In this document: positions 56,691 to 64,000 of the stretch, piece after piece
Numbering within the stretch: position 1 is the first letter of the stretch
How the letters are laid out: each line of letters begins with the position of its first letter
DNA from: Tillandsia leiboldiana
Taxonomy: Eukaryota; Streptophyta; Magnoliopsida; Poales; Bromeliaceae
DNA length: 64,000 nt
Direction of reading: 5' to 3'
Assembly: GCA_029204045.2 (NCBI GenBank)
Contig: CM055073.1
Coordinates: 25,938,718 to 26,002,717 of the forward strand
Notes under the pieces: generated by a model
Databases searched by the model: none
Told to the model about the DNA's origin: nothing
What the model saw: the letters and a program-made list of their open reading frames with translations, nothing else
Program-made: the position numbers and the translations under genes

Positions 56691-57766
56691 AACAAGCACC
56701 GCGAGCTTGGTACGAAAGGTTGACAAAGCACTTTTTGGAGAAGGGCTATACTCGAGGGGGAGCAGATCGGACTCTCTTTGTGAAGCATTATCAAAATAAC
56801 TTCATTGTTGCACAAATCTATGTCGATGACATTGTGTTTGGAGCAACAAAGGATAATGATGCTTCTAAATTCGCAGAAACCATGGAAAGCGAATTTGAGA
56901 TGTCTATGATGGGCGAACTGACATACTTTCTTGGATTGCAAGTGAAACAAAATGGTGAAGGCATCCATCTGTGTCAATCCAAGTACGCAAAGGAGTTGGT
57001 AAAGAAATTCGGATTAGAAGATTCTAAAGATTTTCCTACTCCTATGGGAACTAGCAATAAGGGATTAGGAAGTGAATCTCTTAGTGATAATGTAGACGAG
57101 AAACTCTATTGCAGCATGATTGGAAGTCTACTTTACCTCACAGCTAGTCGCCCGGATATATCCTTTAGTGTTGGGATTTGCGCGAGATATCAATCAGCAC
57201 CAAAGGAGGTTCACCTGAAAGCGGTGAAACGGATCATCCGGTACATCAAAGGAACCATTAATTTCGGAATTTGGTATCCTATGGGAACAAGTTTAGATAT
57301 TATTGGATACTCAGATGCCGATTGGGCAGGATCTGTGGATGATCGGAAAAGTACGAGTGGTGCATGTTTTTATCTTGGCCACTGTCTTGTTGTATGGCAT
57401 AGTAAAAAGCAAAACTGCATTGCACTCTCGACTGCCGAAGCGGAATACATCTCAGCGGGTAGTTGTTCAACTCAACTTATTTGGATGAAAAGCGTGTTGA
57501 GCGACTTCCGGATTTCAGCAACTTCGGTAACTGTTTTATGTGACAACACAAGTGCTATAAACATTTCAAAAAACCCTGTGTTGCACTCTAGAACAAAACA
57601 CATTGAACTTAGATATCATTTTCTTAGAGAGCTAGTTGAATCAAATATTCTTCAAATTTCCTACATTTCAACTGAAGATCAATTAGCAGACATTTTAACA
57701 AAACCTTTGGATCAAAAACGTTTTATTCATTTGCGTAAAGCAATTGGAATGCTTTCCTTGAAATAA
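56684..57766 (+). CDS. pol: Copia pol: C-terminal reverse transcriptase and RNase H
   Basis: In the shifted frame the RT block with APRAWYERL is followed by the catalytic YVDD (about 56819), FLGLQV and the RT thumb. The copia RNase H domain follows with its DADWAG, STAEAEY and ALSTAE-type acidic motifs and CDN...HSRTKHIELRYHFLRE. The C-terminus has the conserved LADILTKPL. The stop is at 57764. Without repair of the upstream frameshift it would be translated only from an internal ATG (56720). Confidence 0.92.
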   Translation, partial: GLKQAPRAWYERLTKHFLEKGYTRGGADRTLFVKHYQNNFIVAQIYVDDIVFGATKDNDASKFAETMESEFEMSMMGELTYFLGLQVKQNGEGIHLCQSKYAKELVKKFGLEDSKDFPTPMGTSNKGLGSESLSDNVDEKLYCSMIGSLLYLTASRPDISFSVGICARYQSAPKEVHLKAVKRIIRYIKGTINFGIWYPMGTSLDIIGYSDADWAGSVDDRKSTSGACFYLGHCLVVWHSKKQNCIALSTAEAEYISAGSCSTQLIWMKSVLSDFRISATSVTVLCDNTSAINISKNPVLHSRTKHIELRYHFLRELVESNILQISYISTEDQLADILTKPLDQKRFIHLRKAIGMLSLK

Positions 57767-58703
57767 ACCCTTTTTGAAACTCTTGTTTAGGTTAGGTTTT
57801 GTTTTTGTGTTTATGTTCATTATCTATGCTTAGACATAGAATATTAATTGAGCATTAGTTTTATTGACTTTGACTGCATCCTTTTATATATTTAGAAATC
57901 TATTATGCTTTAGATATCATAATATTTCATTTGATGCAATGATCATTTATGTCAATTAACTCATCTTTGTTTTGATCAAAGTCAATTTCTCTCTCGATGA
58001 TCTCTTGGTATAGTTTTTATCTTATTTGACTGTTTAGTCGAGTATGAAATCGAGATCAATATTTGGCTGAATACTTTATATCTTAAATAATTGATAGCCA
58101 ATTGAGGGGGAGTCAAAGAAAAAGTATTATGCTCAAAAGATGTGGAAAGAGTTACATCCCAATGAGGAGTGTGAAAACTACCACCACATGGAGGAAAGAG
58201 CTACCACCTCGGTCGTCCGAGTACTGTGTGCAGCTACCACATGTATAACAAGCAAGGTTTTTTCAACTTTGATTAATTAAAATGCATGTTGAAATACTTG
58301 ACTCTGTCAAAATTTCAAGGTTGGTATAAGGTGGGATTTTTAATGAAAGATGCTCAAAGAGCCACTCTCTTCAATAAATTGACTAGATATATTATCTAAT
58401 TTATCTGGGATTTTAGACATCTATTGATCTTTGTATTTCATTTTCTTTACCGAATTGATGATTTGATAAAGGCATTACTCATAAGATCAAGTTAGATGTA
58501 ATTGAAGTTGTTCAACTTTAAGGGATTTAATTTTTATAAATTTTCGTTTCATTTGTTGGATGTTATTGATAGATTTGGTATAATCTATTTCTTGTTGTAT
58601 GAAACGATGATTTTCGTTTAAAGTTGATACACAAAAGTGCTTACAATCTTTTTCTGGTTTTTCTAGAATTTCTCTGAAATTTTCTAAAGAAAAAGTTGGA
58701 GCC
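57767..58703 (+). other. Copia noncoding region after pol
   Basis: AT-rich, no ORF. It has a purine tract GAGGGGGAG at about 58104-58112, similar to the tract that precedes the 3' LTR. Duplicated purine tracts outside the 3' LTR border are known in Sireviruses. Confidence 0.6.
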
Positions 58704-58873
58704 GATCCGGATTGGACCTACCGATCCGGATCCCGAACGCAGATATTCTTCTGCGGGCAGACGATCCGGATTGGACCTGCCGATCCGGATCCCGAACACA
58801 GTTTTTCACTGCGGGTAGCCGATCCGGATCGTAATCACGAACTGATCCGGATCGCGGCTAGGGTTTTATATAG
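58704..58873 (+). promoter_or_regulatory. Candidate internal promoter: six ATCCGGAT palindromes and a TATA box
   Basis: Six ATCCGGAT(C/T) copies at 58704-58853, with the same CGATCCGGATCCCGAAC phrase as in the LTR, followed 12 bp later by TTTATATAG (58865-58873). The LTR has the same arrangement (palindrome block, then TATA box). The block lies between pol and the extra ORF, so it may drive a separate transcript for that ORF. Function is inferred. Confidence 0.55.
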
Positions 58874-58988
58874 AACAAAAGGGTTTTGATTTCTTTTACT
58901 CCAATCTTTTGTTCCAAAGTTTCCAGAGCTTCTCTCTCTAGATTTCATCCATCTTGGAAGCTTTCAAACTCAAGTTCTTCAATTCCAA

Positions 58989-59371
58989 GTAAGTTTTATT
59001 GATCAAAATCTCGGTTTTTCACAGTTTTTCTTATTCCTCCTCAAAACGTGATGAATTTCTTGTATCAATTTCATTTGTGGATGGTTTTTGATCAAATTTC
59101 TTTTGAAATAAGAACTCTGGGTAGATTAGTTTTGATTATATGCTAGGTATTCTCAAGATAAACGGATTTTTGGTCTTCGATTTCAAAAATTTCGGTTTTA
59201 GGGCATATAATGGGAATTTTCCAAAATCATGCAATTGATCTATTTTTAAAATTTTTTTTGCAAAACTAATTTGATTCTTAGTCTCTCCACACGATAATGA
59301 TTGTTTGGGTATAATTTTTTTAATTTTTGAAAATTAACAATTTTTTCGTGTTCTTGAGGTGTTGCTCACAG
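58989..59371 (+). other. Candidate leader intron upstream of the env-like ORF
   Basis: Donor CAA|GTAAGT at 58989 and acceptor TTGCTCACAG ending at 59371 bracket a T-rich stretch. The first ATG of the ORF (59400) is 28 bp beyond the acceptor. The upstream 110 bp after the TATA box are CT-rich, like a leader exon. This is inferred only from splice-site patterns. Confidence 0.35.
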
Positions 59372-59399
59372 GATTTCTTTTCACAAGAAACCAATAGCA

Positions 59400-60212
59400 A
59401 TGGTGATCACCTGGATCATTTTTCTTCTGGCTACTATGGTACATACGAGAGACACTGTCAAGCCCAAGAGGGCTAAAAAGGATGAAGTCAATTGGGATGA
59501 GTTGTCAGATGATGAAACACATCCTGGAAAATCGCCACAGAAAACCTCTGTTGCATCGAAAGGGAAAGCCCGTGCAGAGACATCAAAGGAAAAGGCTCCG
59601 CCCACTGCTACGGAAAAAGGAAAAGCACCAATGACCTCTTCATCCATATTCTTAAAAAGAAAAAGACTCGCTCGACGACCTGGACGAGCTCGAGGTATTG
59701 AAATAAATGAACCATGTCAAGAGAATCCAAAGAATATCTCTCAAATTGACACTGAATCTGAAGACGAAGAAGATTGGGACACATTTCTTGATGAAGTACA
59801 ACAAGGTATTGATGAAGAAAATAAGGTTTACCTAAAGAACAAGAAGCTACTGAAGTCTTCCTCAATACTTAAGCAGCAAGCAAGGAAAAAGAATGTGCCA
59901 AGCAATGAACCTCTTGACAATTCACATTCTTTGCCAAGAAGATCTCCTCGGAATGAAGGACAGACTGCTCCGTCAATCGTCACACAACGTTCTTCAACTT
60001 CCAGAAGAATTGACCAAAAGGGAAACCTGGAGTCTTCCATCAAACAAGAACAAGACAAAATGGCTCTAGGACTCAGAAAGATGTCCAAGGACATACATCA
60101 GATGAAACAAGAGTGTTCTACGATTTCGGGAATGCTTAAAGGAATTTTGAAAAAGCTGGGTTGCACGAGCTCTGAGGACTCCGCCTCGGATGACTCAGAT
60201 TCAGATGCTTGA
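59400..60212 (+). CDS. Copia extra ORF after pol (env-like position), 270 residues
   Basis: Intact ORF between pol and the 3' LTR, the place where Sireviruses carry an env-like gene. A short hydrophobic stretch (ITWIIFLLA) follows the first Met; a second Met at codon 13 (MVHTRD) would remove it. The rest is highly charged: Lys-rich segments, a basic KRKRLARRPGRARG motif (about 87-100) that could be a nuclear localisation signal, and an acidic ESEDEEDWDTFLDE stretch. A probable C-terminal coiled coil is at about 205-255 and the tail is Ser/Asp-rich. I see no glycoprotein features (no internal transmembrane helix, no cysteine-rich ectodomain), so envelope function is doubtful. A charged nuclear or gag-like accessory protein fits as well. 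Confidence 0.75.
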   Translation: MVITWIIFLLATMVHTRDTVKPKRAKKDEVNWDELSDDETHPGKSPQKTSVASKGKARAETSKEKAPPTATEKGKAPMTSSSIFLKRKRLARRPGRARGIEINEPCQENPKNISQIDTESEDEEDWDTFLDEVQQGIDEENKVYLKNKKLLKSSSILKQQARKKNVPSNEPLDNSHSLPRRSPRNEGQTAPSIVTQRSSTSRRIDQKGNLESSIKQEQDKMALGLRKMSKDIHQMKQECSTISGMLKGILKKLGCTSSEDSASDDSDSDA

Positions 60213-60939
60213 ATCGTTTGTCTAATAATTCTCTTGTGCAGGAACTTCATTTTTTTTTTTTTGTGCAAGTCTTTAAGTTTTAGTTTTAAGTTTTTGTTCT
60301 CAAACTTTTGGTACTTGAACTGTTAACTATTCTCTCCATTTTGGTAATTTTTTGGCTAACTTTTGTGACAAAAAGGGGGAGAGAGAAGTATAAACAATGA
60401 TACTATGATACAATGGTTACTGAGAAAACTTGAAACTATAGAGGTAAGTATAACCTCAACTTGAAAGGTAAGTAGAACTTCAACTTTCGGTTTTCATTTG
60501 TGTTTGAGTGCATGCCTCGACTAACTATTCGACTAACTATTTGGGCATGTAATATAACTAACAAGTTGATGTTCACTAACATGACTTTTGGATGTTGATT
60601 GCATAGAAGATATGTTGGTGTTTTAACTATGATCAGTTTACATATCTGAATGTATAAATGTCATGGTAAGTATAAATGAGTATAAACTTCATCTCTGTAT
60701 GTGGTTTTTGAATGATATAAAATTCTTGAGGTATCTAACGATTTCTTTTGTCAAGAATGATTTCTTTTGTAGAGAATACAGATGTCTAAGTCTAGAGTCT
60801 GTTTTAGGAGTTTAACTCATGTATTTTATTTTGGATCTCCATTGTAAATTTTTGTTGTATGGTGATTGCAACAAAAATATCTTTTTGAATTTTCTTGAGT
60901 GGATCTATGTTTTGTCACGAAACCGCCAAAGGGGGAGAT
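60213..60939 (+). other. Copia 3' untranslated region with two purine tracts
   Basis: No ORF. Purine tract AAAAAGGGGGAGAGAG lies at about 60370-60386 and AAAGGGGGAGAT at 60928-60939 directly before the 3' LTR. The latter is the expected plus-strand primer; the former is an extra copy. Confidence 0.8.
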
Positions 60940-62281
60940 TGTTACGGAATTTGAGTTGGCGTATTTCGTGAATTCGGTTAAGTCTTGAAGATTGAAGGTA
61001 AAGGAAGTTGGATCATATAACTCAATCTCAAGAAAGAAGAATTCAAAAGGATCAGGTATGTTTAACTTAATATCTTTGGTGATCCGAATACTTCTTATAG
61101 AGTAGAAACACTTGGATAGATTTGTTATTGCATAAATATCAAAAACTGGACATGGGACATGTTCAGGATCCGGATCAGACTGTTCAATCCGGATCCCGAA
61201 GGTGGTTCGTTCATACACCAGTTCAATCCGGATCGTAGCTTCCCTTGATCCGGATCCCGAACACTGAGTTTACCATTTTATTTGTACGATCCGGATCAGG
61301 CTTCGCAATCCGGATCCTGAACGTTGATGTTTGGTGAACTATATGAACGATCCGGATCAAGCACTTCGATCCGGATCCCGAACCTTCGCTTTTCTGGAAA
61401 CTGTTCTTCTCGCTACTGCAATCCGGATCGCCGATCTCCGATCCGGATCGTCGTCATGTAAAAACTCCAGAAAAGGTTAGTTTTTGATCCTTATCTTCTT
61501 CCAAGGGTTTCTAACCTATAAATAGACCCTATGATTCTTTTTCTAGGGTTAATCCAAATAGCCGTCATAATAAAATATAATCTTATATACGGCCTAAGAT
61601 CCACATATAGAGAAGAAAGGAAATACTAGATTTAATCTTATGTTTCTTCATCTATATTGATTGATTTGATTCTAGGTTTTTATACTCATATTTTGAGTAG
61701 AATCAAATCAATGAATACTTAGATGGTATTTTCGATCTATTTCTAATCTAAGTATTCGGCGGATCATCACCACCCAAAAAACAACGATTTACCCCAAAAT
61801 CGGCGCGTGGACTCGCGTGGCCTTGTGGATTCAAGGTGCAACCGCTCTCGTGGATTCGGAGCGAGGTACGTTCGTGGATTCGAAGCGTGCTACTGGGTGA
61901 AGACCGTGGATTCGGTCGGACGTCGTGGACTCGACGTTGGACGCCGTGGATTCGGCGTTGGACGCACATCGTGGATTCGAGAAGCGTCGTGGAGCGAGCG
62001 GAGAAGATCAACTAGGAGCGTATGGAAAAGGTTGAGTCGTCTGTGAGTACGGTATATCACCTTGTACGTGTTTAATTCTAGTGGATTTCACCGTGTTATC
62101 GGTCCCGTAGTTTTTTACTCCGGTTTGGAGTTTTCCACGTAAAAATCTCTGCGTGTTATCTATTTTTTCGCATTGGGTTTTTATATCGCAAAGATTTTTG
62201 AGTACTTATGGTTTACACCTATTCACCCCCCTCTAGGTGTTTTTTCCCCTATTTAGATCCTATTATTCATATAACCCAACA
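60940..62281 (+). repeat. Copia 3' LTR, 1342 bp
   Basis: Same length as the 5' LTR. I count about 16 single-base differences (about 1.2%), nearly all transitions, and no net indel. It ends AACCCAACA and is followed by the TGTTG duplication. Confidence 0.96.
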
Positions 62282-63533
62282 TGTTGCACCGCCTGTAGCA
62301 GAGCCTGAGGGTCTGGTTGATCCACCAGTTGACCTTGTGCCACCGCCTGCGGGGTTGGTTCCTGATGTTGCCGTTACTTCTAGAGCGGTACCAGGGATTG
62401 CTGCTGCCGTCGCCCCCACTGCTGTTACTGCCAGGATGACATCTGCGTTGTCTCGATCTGTGACCCCGGTAGCCCATGCTGAAGCTGATGCCGAGGCTGA
62501 CCAGGCGGAGAAAGCTCGAGTGAAGGCTGTTCTCCTCGAGTTTAAGAAGTTCAAGCCGAGGGTGTTCCCGAGCAAGAACGATGACCACTGGGCTGTGGAA
62601 CAGTGGATAGATCATATGGAGAAACTGTTTCAGGACCTCTACATTGAGAAGCGTGACAAGGTGCACATCGCCGTGCACTGTCTTGAGGAGAGCACGAGCA
62701 AGTGGTGGAAGCGACATCGGGCGCATCACTTCGAGGGTTTGCCTGAACCCTCCTGGCCCGAGTTGAAGGAGGCCATGTACCACCATTACCTCAAGGAGAC
62801 CACGAAGGAAGGGCTCGAGCGCGAGTTGGAGAACATTCGGCAGGGTGATAGATCTGCCCGTGAGTACGAGCAGGAGTTTTCGCGCATTGCTGATCTGGTT
62901 CCACATGTAGTGCGTGAGGAACGGAGCAAGGTTCGACTCTTATCTCAGGGGCTGCGACACGAGATACGCCGCCAGCTCTCTTCCCACCTTATTGCCGATT
63001 TTGACAACTGCGTCGAGCGCTGCCTCTCCATAGAGGCCGACATCTTGATTTTTCGTTCAGAGCGGGATGCCACTGAGAGAGGAAATGATAAGAAGCGAAC
63101 TTCTTTTGGGAGTAGGGTTGAATCCTTTAATAGTGGGAAACCCCCTAAGTATCCTCGATCCCAAGGTCCGGCTGTGAGCGCATCCGCTAGCAGCTAGCAG
63201 CGTGAGCCGCGACCCTGTATCTTTTGTGGTAGTCCACATTATGCAAATACGTGTCCACGTCGACATGGACGTTGCTACCGGTGCGGGCAACCGGGACACA
63301 TTCGGGATAATTGCCCACAGGGAACCGCACCTGAATATTCCACTGCTTCGGCACCTGCGATCCTATACCAGCGACAGGGTACTTCCTCGAACGCTGCTTC
63401 ATCCGGACGCCCTCCCCTCCCTCGTCAGTCCGAGGGGGCACGCCAAACTACTGGAGGGCGGGTCTATGCACTAACCCCTCAGGAAAAGCCACCGGAGGAA
63501 AACCCGACAACTACCTTCGTAGCCCACGAGTGA
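62282..63533 (+). pseudogene. Ty3/gypsy gag, 3' part, resuming after the copia insertion
   Basis: After TGTTG the frame of 51624-51852 continues: a Pro/Ala linker, then a classic retrotransposon gag (capsid) domain (DHWAVEQWIDHMEKLF, STSKWWKRHR, MYHHYL...LERELENIRQGD, EYEQEFSRIADLVP, LLSQGLRHEIRRQL). A TAG at 63195 in a run of SSQQ-like codons interrupts it. The same frame continues with two zinc-knuckle-like motifs (CIFCGSPHYANTC and CYRCGQPGHIRDNC) and reaches TGA at 63531. Protease and the rest of pol are absent: LTR-proximal sequence follows directly. Tekay/Del-like chromovirus gag is the best fit. Confidence 0.88.
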
Positions 63534-63621
63534 GTTGTTTTAAGTAATTCATAAGCATTTCGTAAAGTTGATTCTAAGTTGTAAGTTTCGGGGACGAAAC
63601 TTCTTTTAAGTTGTAAGTGAT
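63534..63621 (+). other. Gypsy 3' noncoding segment before the LTR
   Basis: It contains TTTCGGGGACGAAACTTCTT, the phrase that usually ends the coding region or 3' region of Tekay-like gypsy elements. It joins gag almost directly, showing that pol has been lost. Confidence 0.6.
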
Positions 63622-64000
63622 GTAATAATCGAGATATTTTAAAAGAGAATTAAATAATAAGATCGAGTTCAAGTTCATTACGGTGGTTTTTTCGACGACT
63701 GTATTAATTTATACAGTTGTACAGTGGACGACTTAAGTGAATAGTGATCCTATAAGTTAATTATTTTTCGGCCAACGTTGACCCAACCGACCATTCGGAA
63801 TCCGTTTCCAATGATCCAAATAGTCGATTTTAACGGTTTCGCCGATCCGAGCACAATGGCGCAGACGAAATTTATGTTTGACGACCCTAGAGCCTCGAAA
63901 TGCATGCAAACTTATGGAGAGGGACTTTATTGCGAAATTTGAATTCTGTGAAGGACTTGGCTCAGAAGGTTGAAAGTTGAAGGAGTTATTGGCATTTTAG
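63622..64000 (+). repeat. Probable gypsy 3' LTR, cut by the window end
   Basis: It starts TGTAATAATCGAGATATTTT, with the TGTAAT start also seen at the minus-strand start of the solo LTR (4184). It contains TTCGCCGATCCGAG and GACCCTAGAGCCTCGAAATG phrases. The right end is beyond the window, so the length is unknown. Confidence 0.55.

Larger units (their letters stand above)
51853..62281 (+). mobile_element. Ty1/copia retrotransposon, Sirevirus (SIRE/Maximus)-like, defective
   Basis: 10,429 bp with TGTTG target duplications. Order: 5' LTR, initiator-Met PBS, long gag, pol with integrase before reverse transcriptase (the copia order), an extra env-like ORF, purine tract, 3' LTR. The large gag with a coiled coil, the ORF after pol, iMet PBS and several GGGGGAG purine tracts match what is known of Sireviruses. 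Defects: one frameshift in the second gag zinc knuckle, a deletion that removes protease and the integrase zinc-finger region, and a frameshift within reverse transcriptase. It therefore needed a helper or was damaged after insertion. Confidence 0.93.

Noticed and set aside
62253..62906. Minus-strand open frame of 217 residues
   Set aside because: Antisense shadow of the gypsy gag domain.

Overview
The window is nuclear DNA of a flowering plant. Its two host genes have plant-type introns, one encodes an auxin response factor, and the rest is AT-rich intergenic DNA packed with plant transposable elements. The strong fall in GC from exon 1 of the auxin response factor gene towards its 3' end suggests a monocot, but the species cannot be fixed from the sequence.

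Layout. 1-5.4 kb: a decayed Myb/SANT-like gene fragment, a 3.4-kb solo LTR with its 5-bp target duplication, and a MULE-like element with long inverted repeats and GC-rich cargo. 7.5-9.8 kb (+): nine in-phase 3' exons of a chloroplast-type monofunctional aspartokinase; the 5' exons are not in the window. 9.8-16.2 kb: small DNA elements and microsatellites. 16.2-21.4 kb (-): a complete 14-exon ARF2-type gene (827 codons) with a likely tasiR-ARF target site. 21.4-24.1 kb: its GA-rich leader and a GC-rich upstream region full of G-boxes. 24-47 kb: AT-rich intergenic DNA with an LTR-like block (31.4-33.8 kb), a deleted PIF/Harbinger element (35.3-37.4 kb), a Tourist-like MITE, CACTA-like MITEs, foldback elements and many copies of one palindrome-rich MITE family (family A).

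47.2-64 kb is a nest of retroelements. There is a poly(A)-binding protein RRM fragment, then a 2.4-kb gagless LTR element (47438-49817), a relic of a related element, and a Ty3/gypsy gag preceded by an antisense 5S-rRNA-like segment. A 10.4-kb Ty1/copia Sirevirus-like element (51853-62281) has inserted into that gag. It has two 1342-bp LTRs, target duplication TGTTG, an initiator-Met PBS, gag, a defective pol without protease, and an extra env-like ORF. The gypsy gag resumes in frame after it.

The two host genes are unrelated: lysine/threonine biosynthesis and auxin-dependent transcriptional repression. The most interesting structure is inside the copia element. A block of ATCCGGATC palindromes upstream of the TATA box in each LTR recurs, in shorter form, just upstream of a second TATA box, a candidate leader intron and the env-like ORF. 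This looks like an internal promoter for the extra gene. The family A MITEs, built as a chain of small palindromes and often found in or beside TA microsatellites, are the second notable structure.
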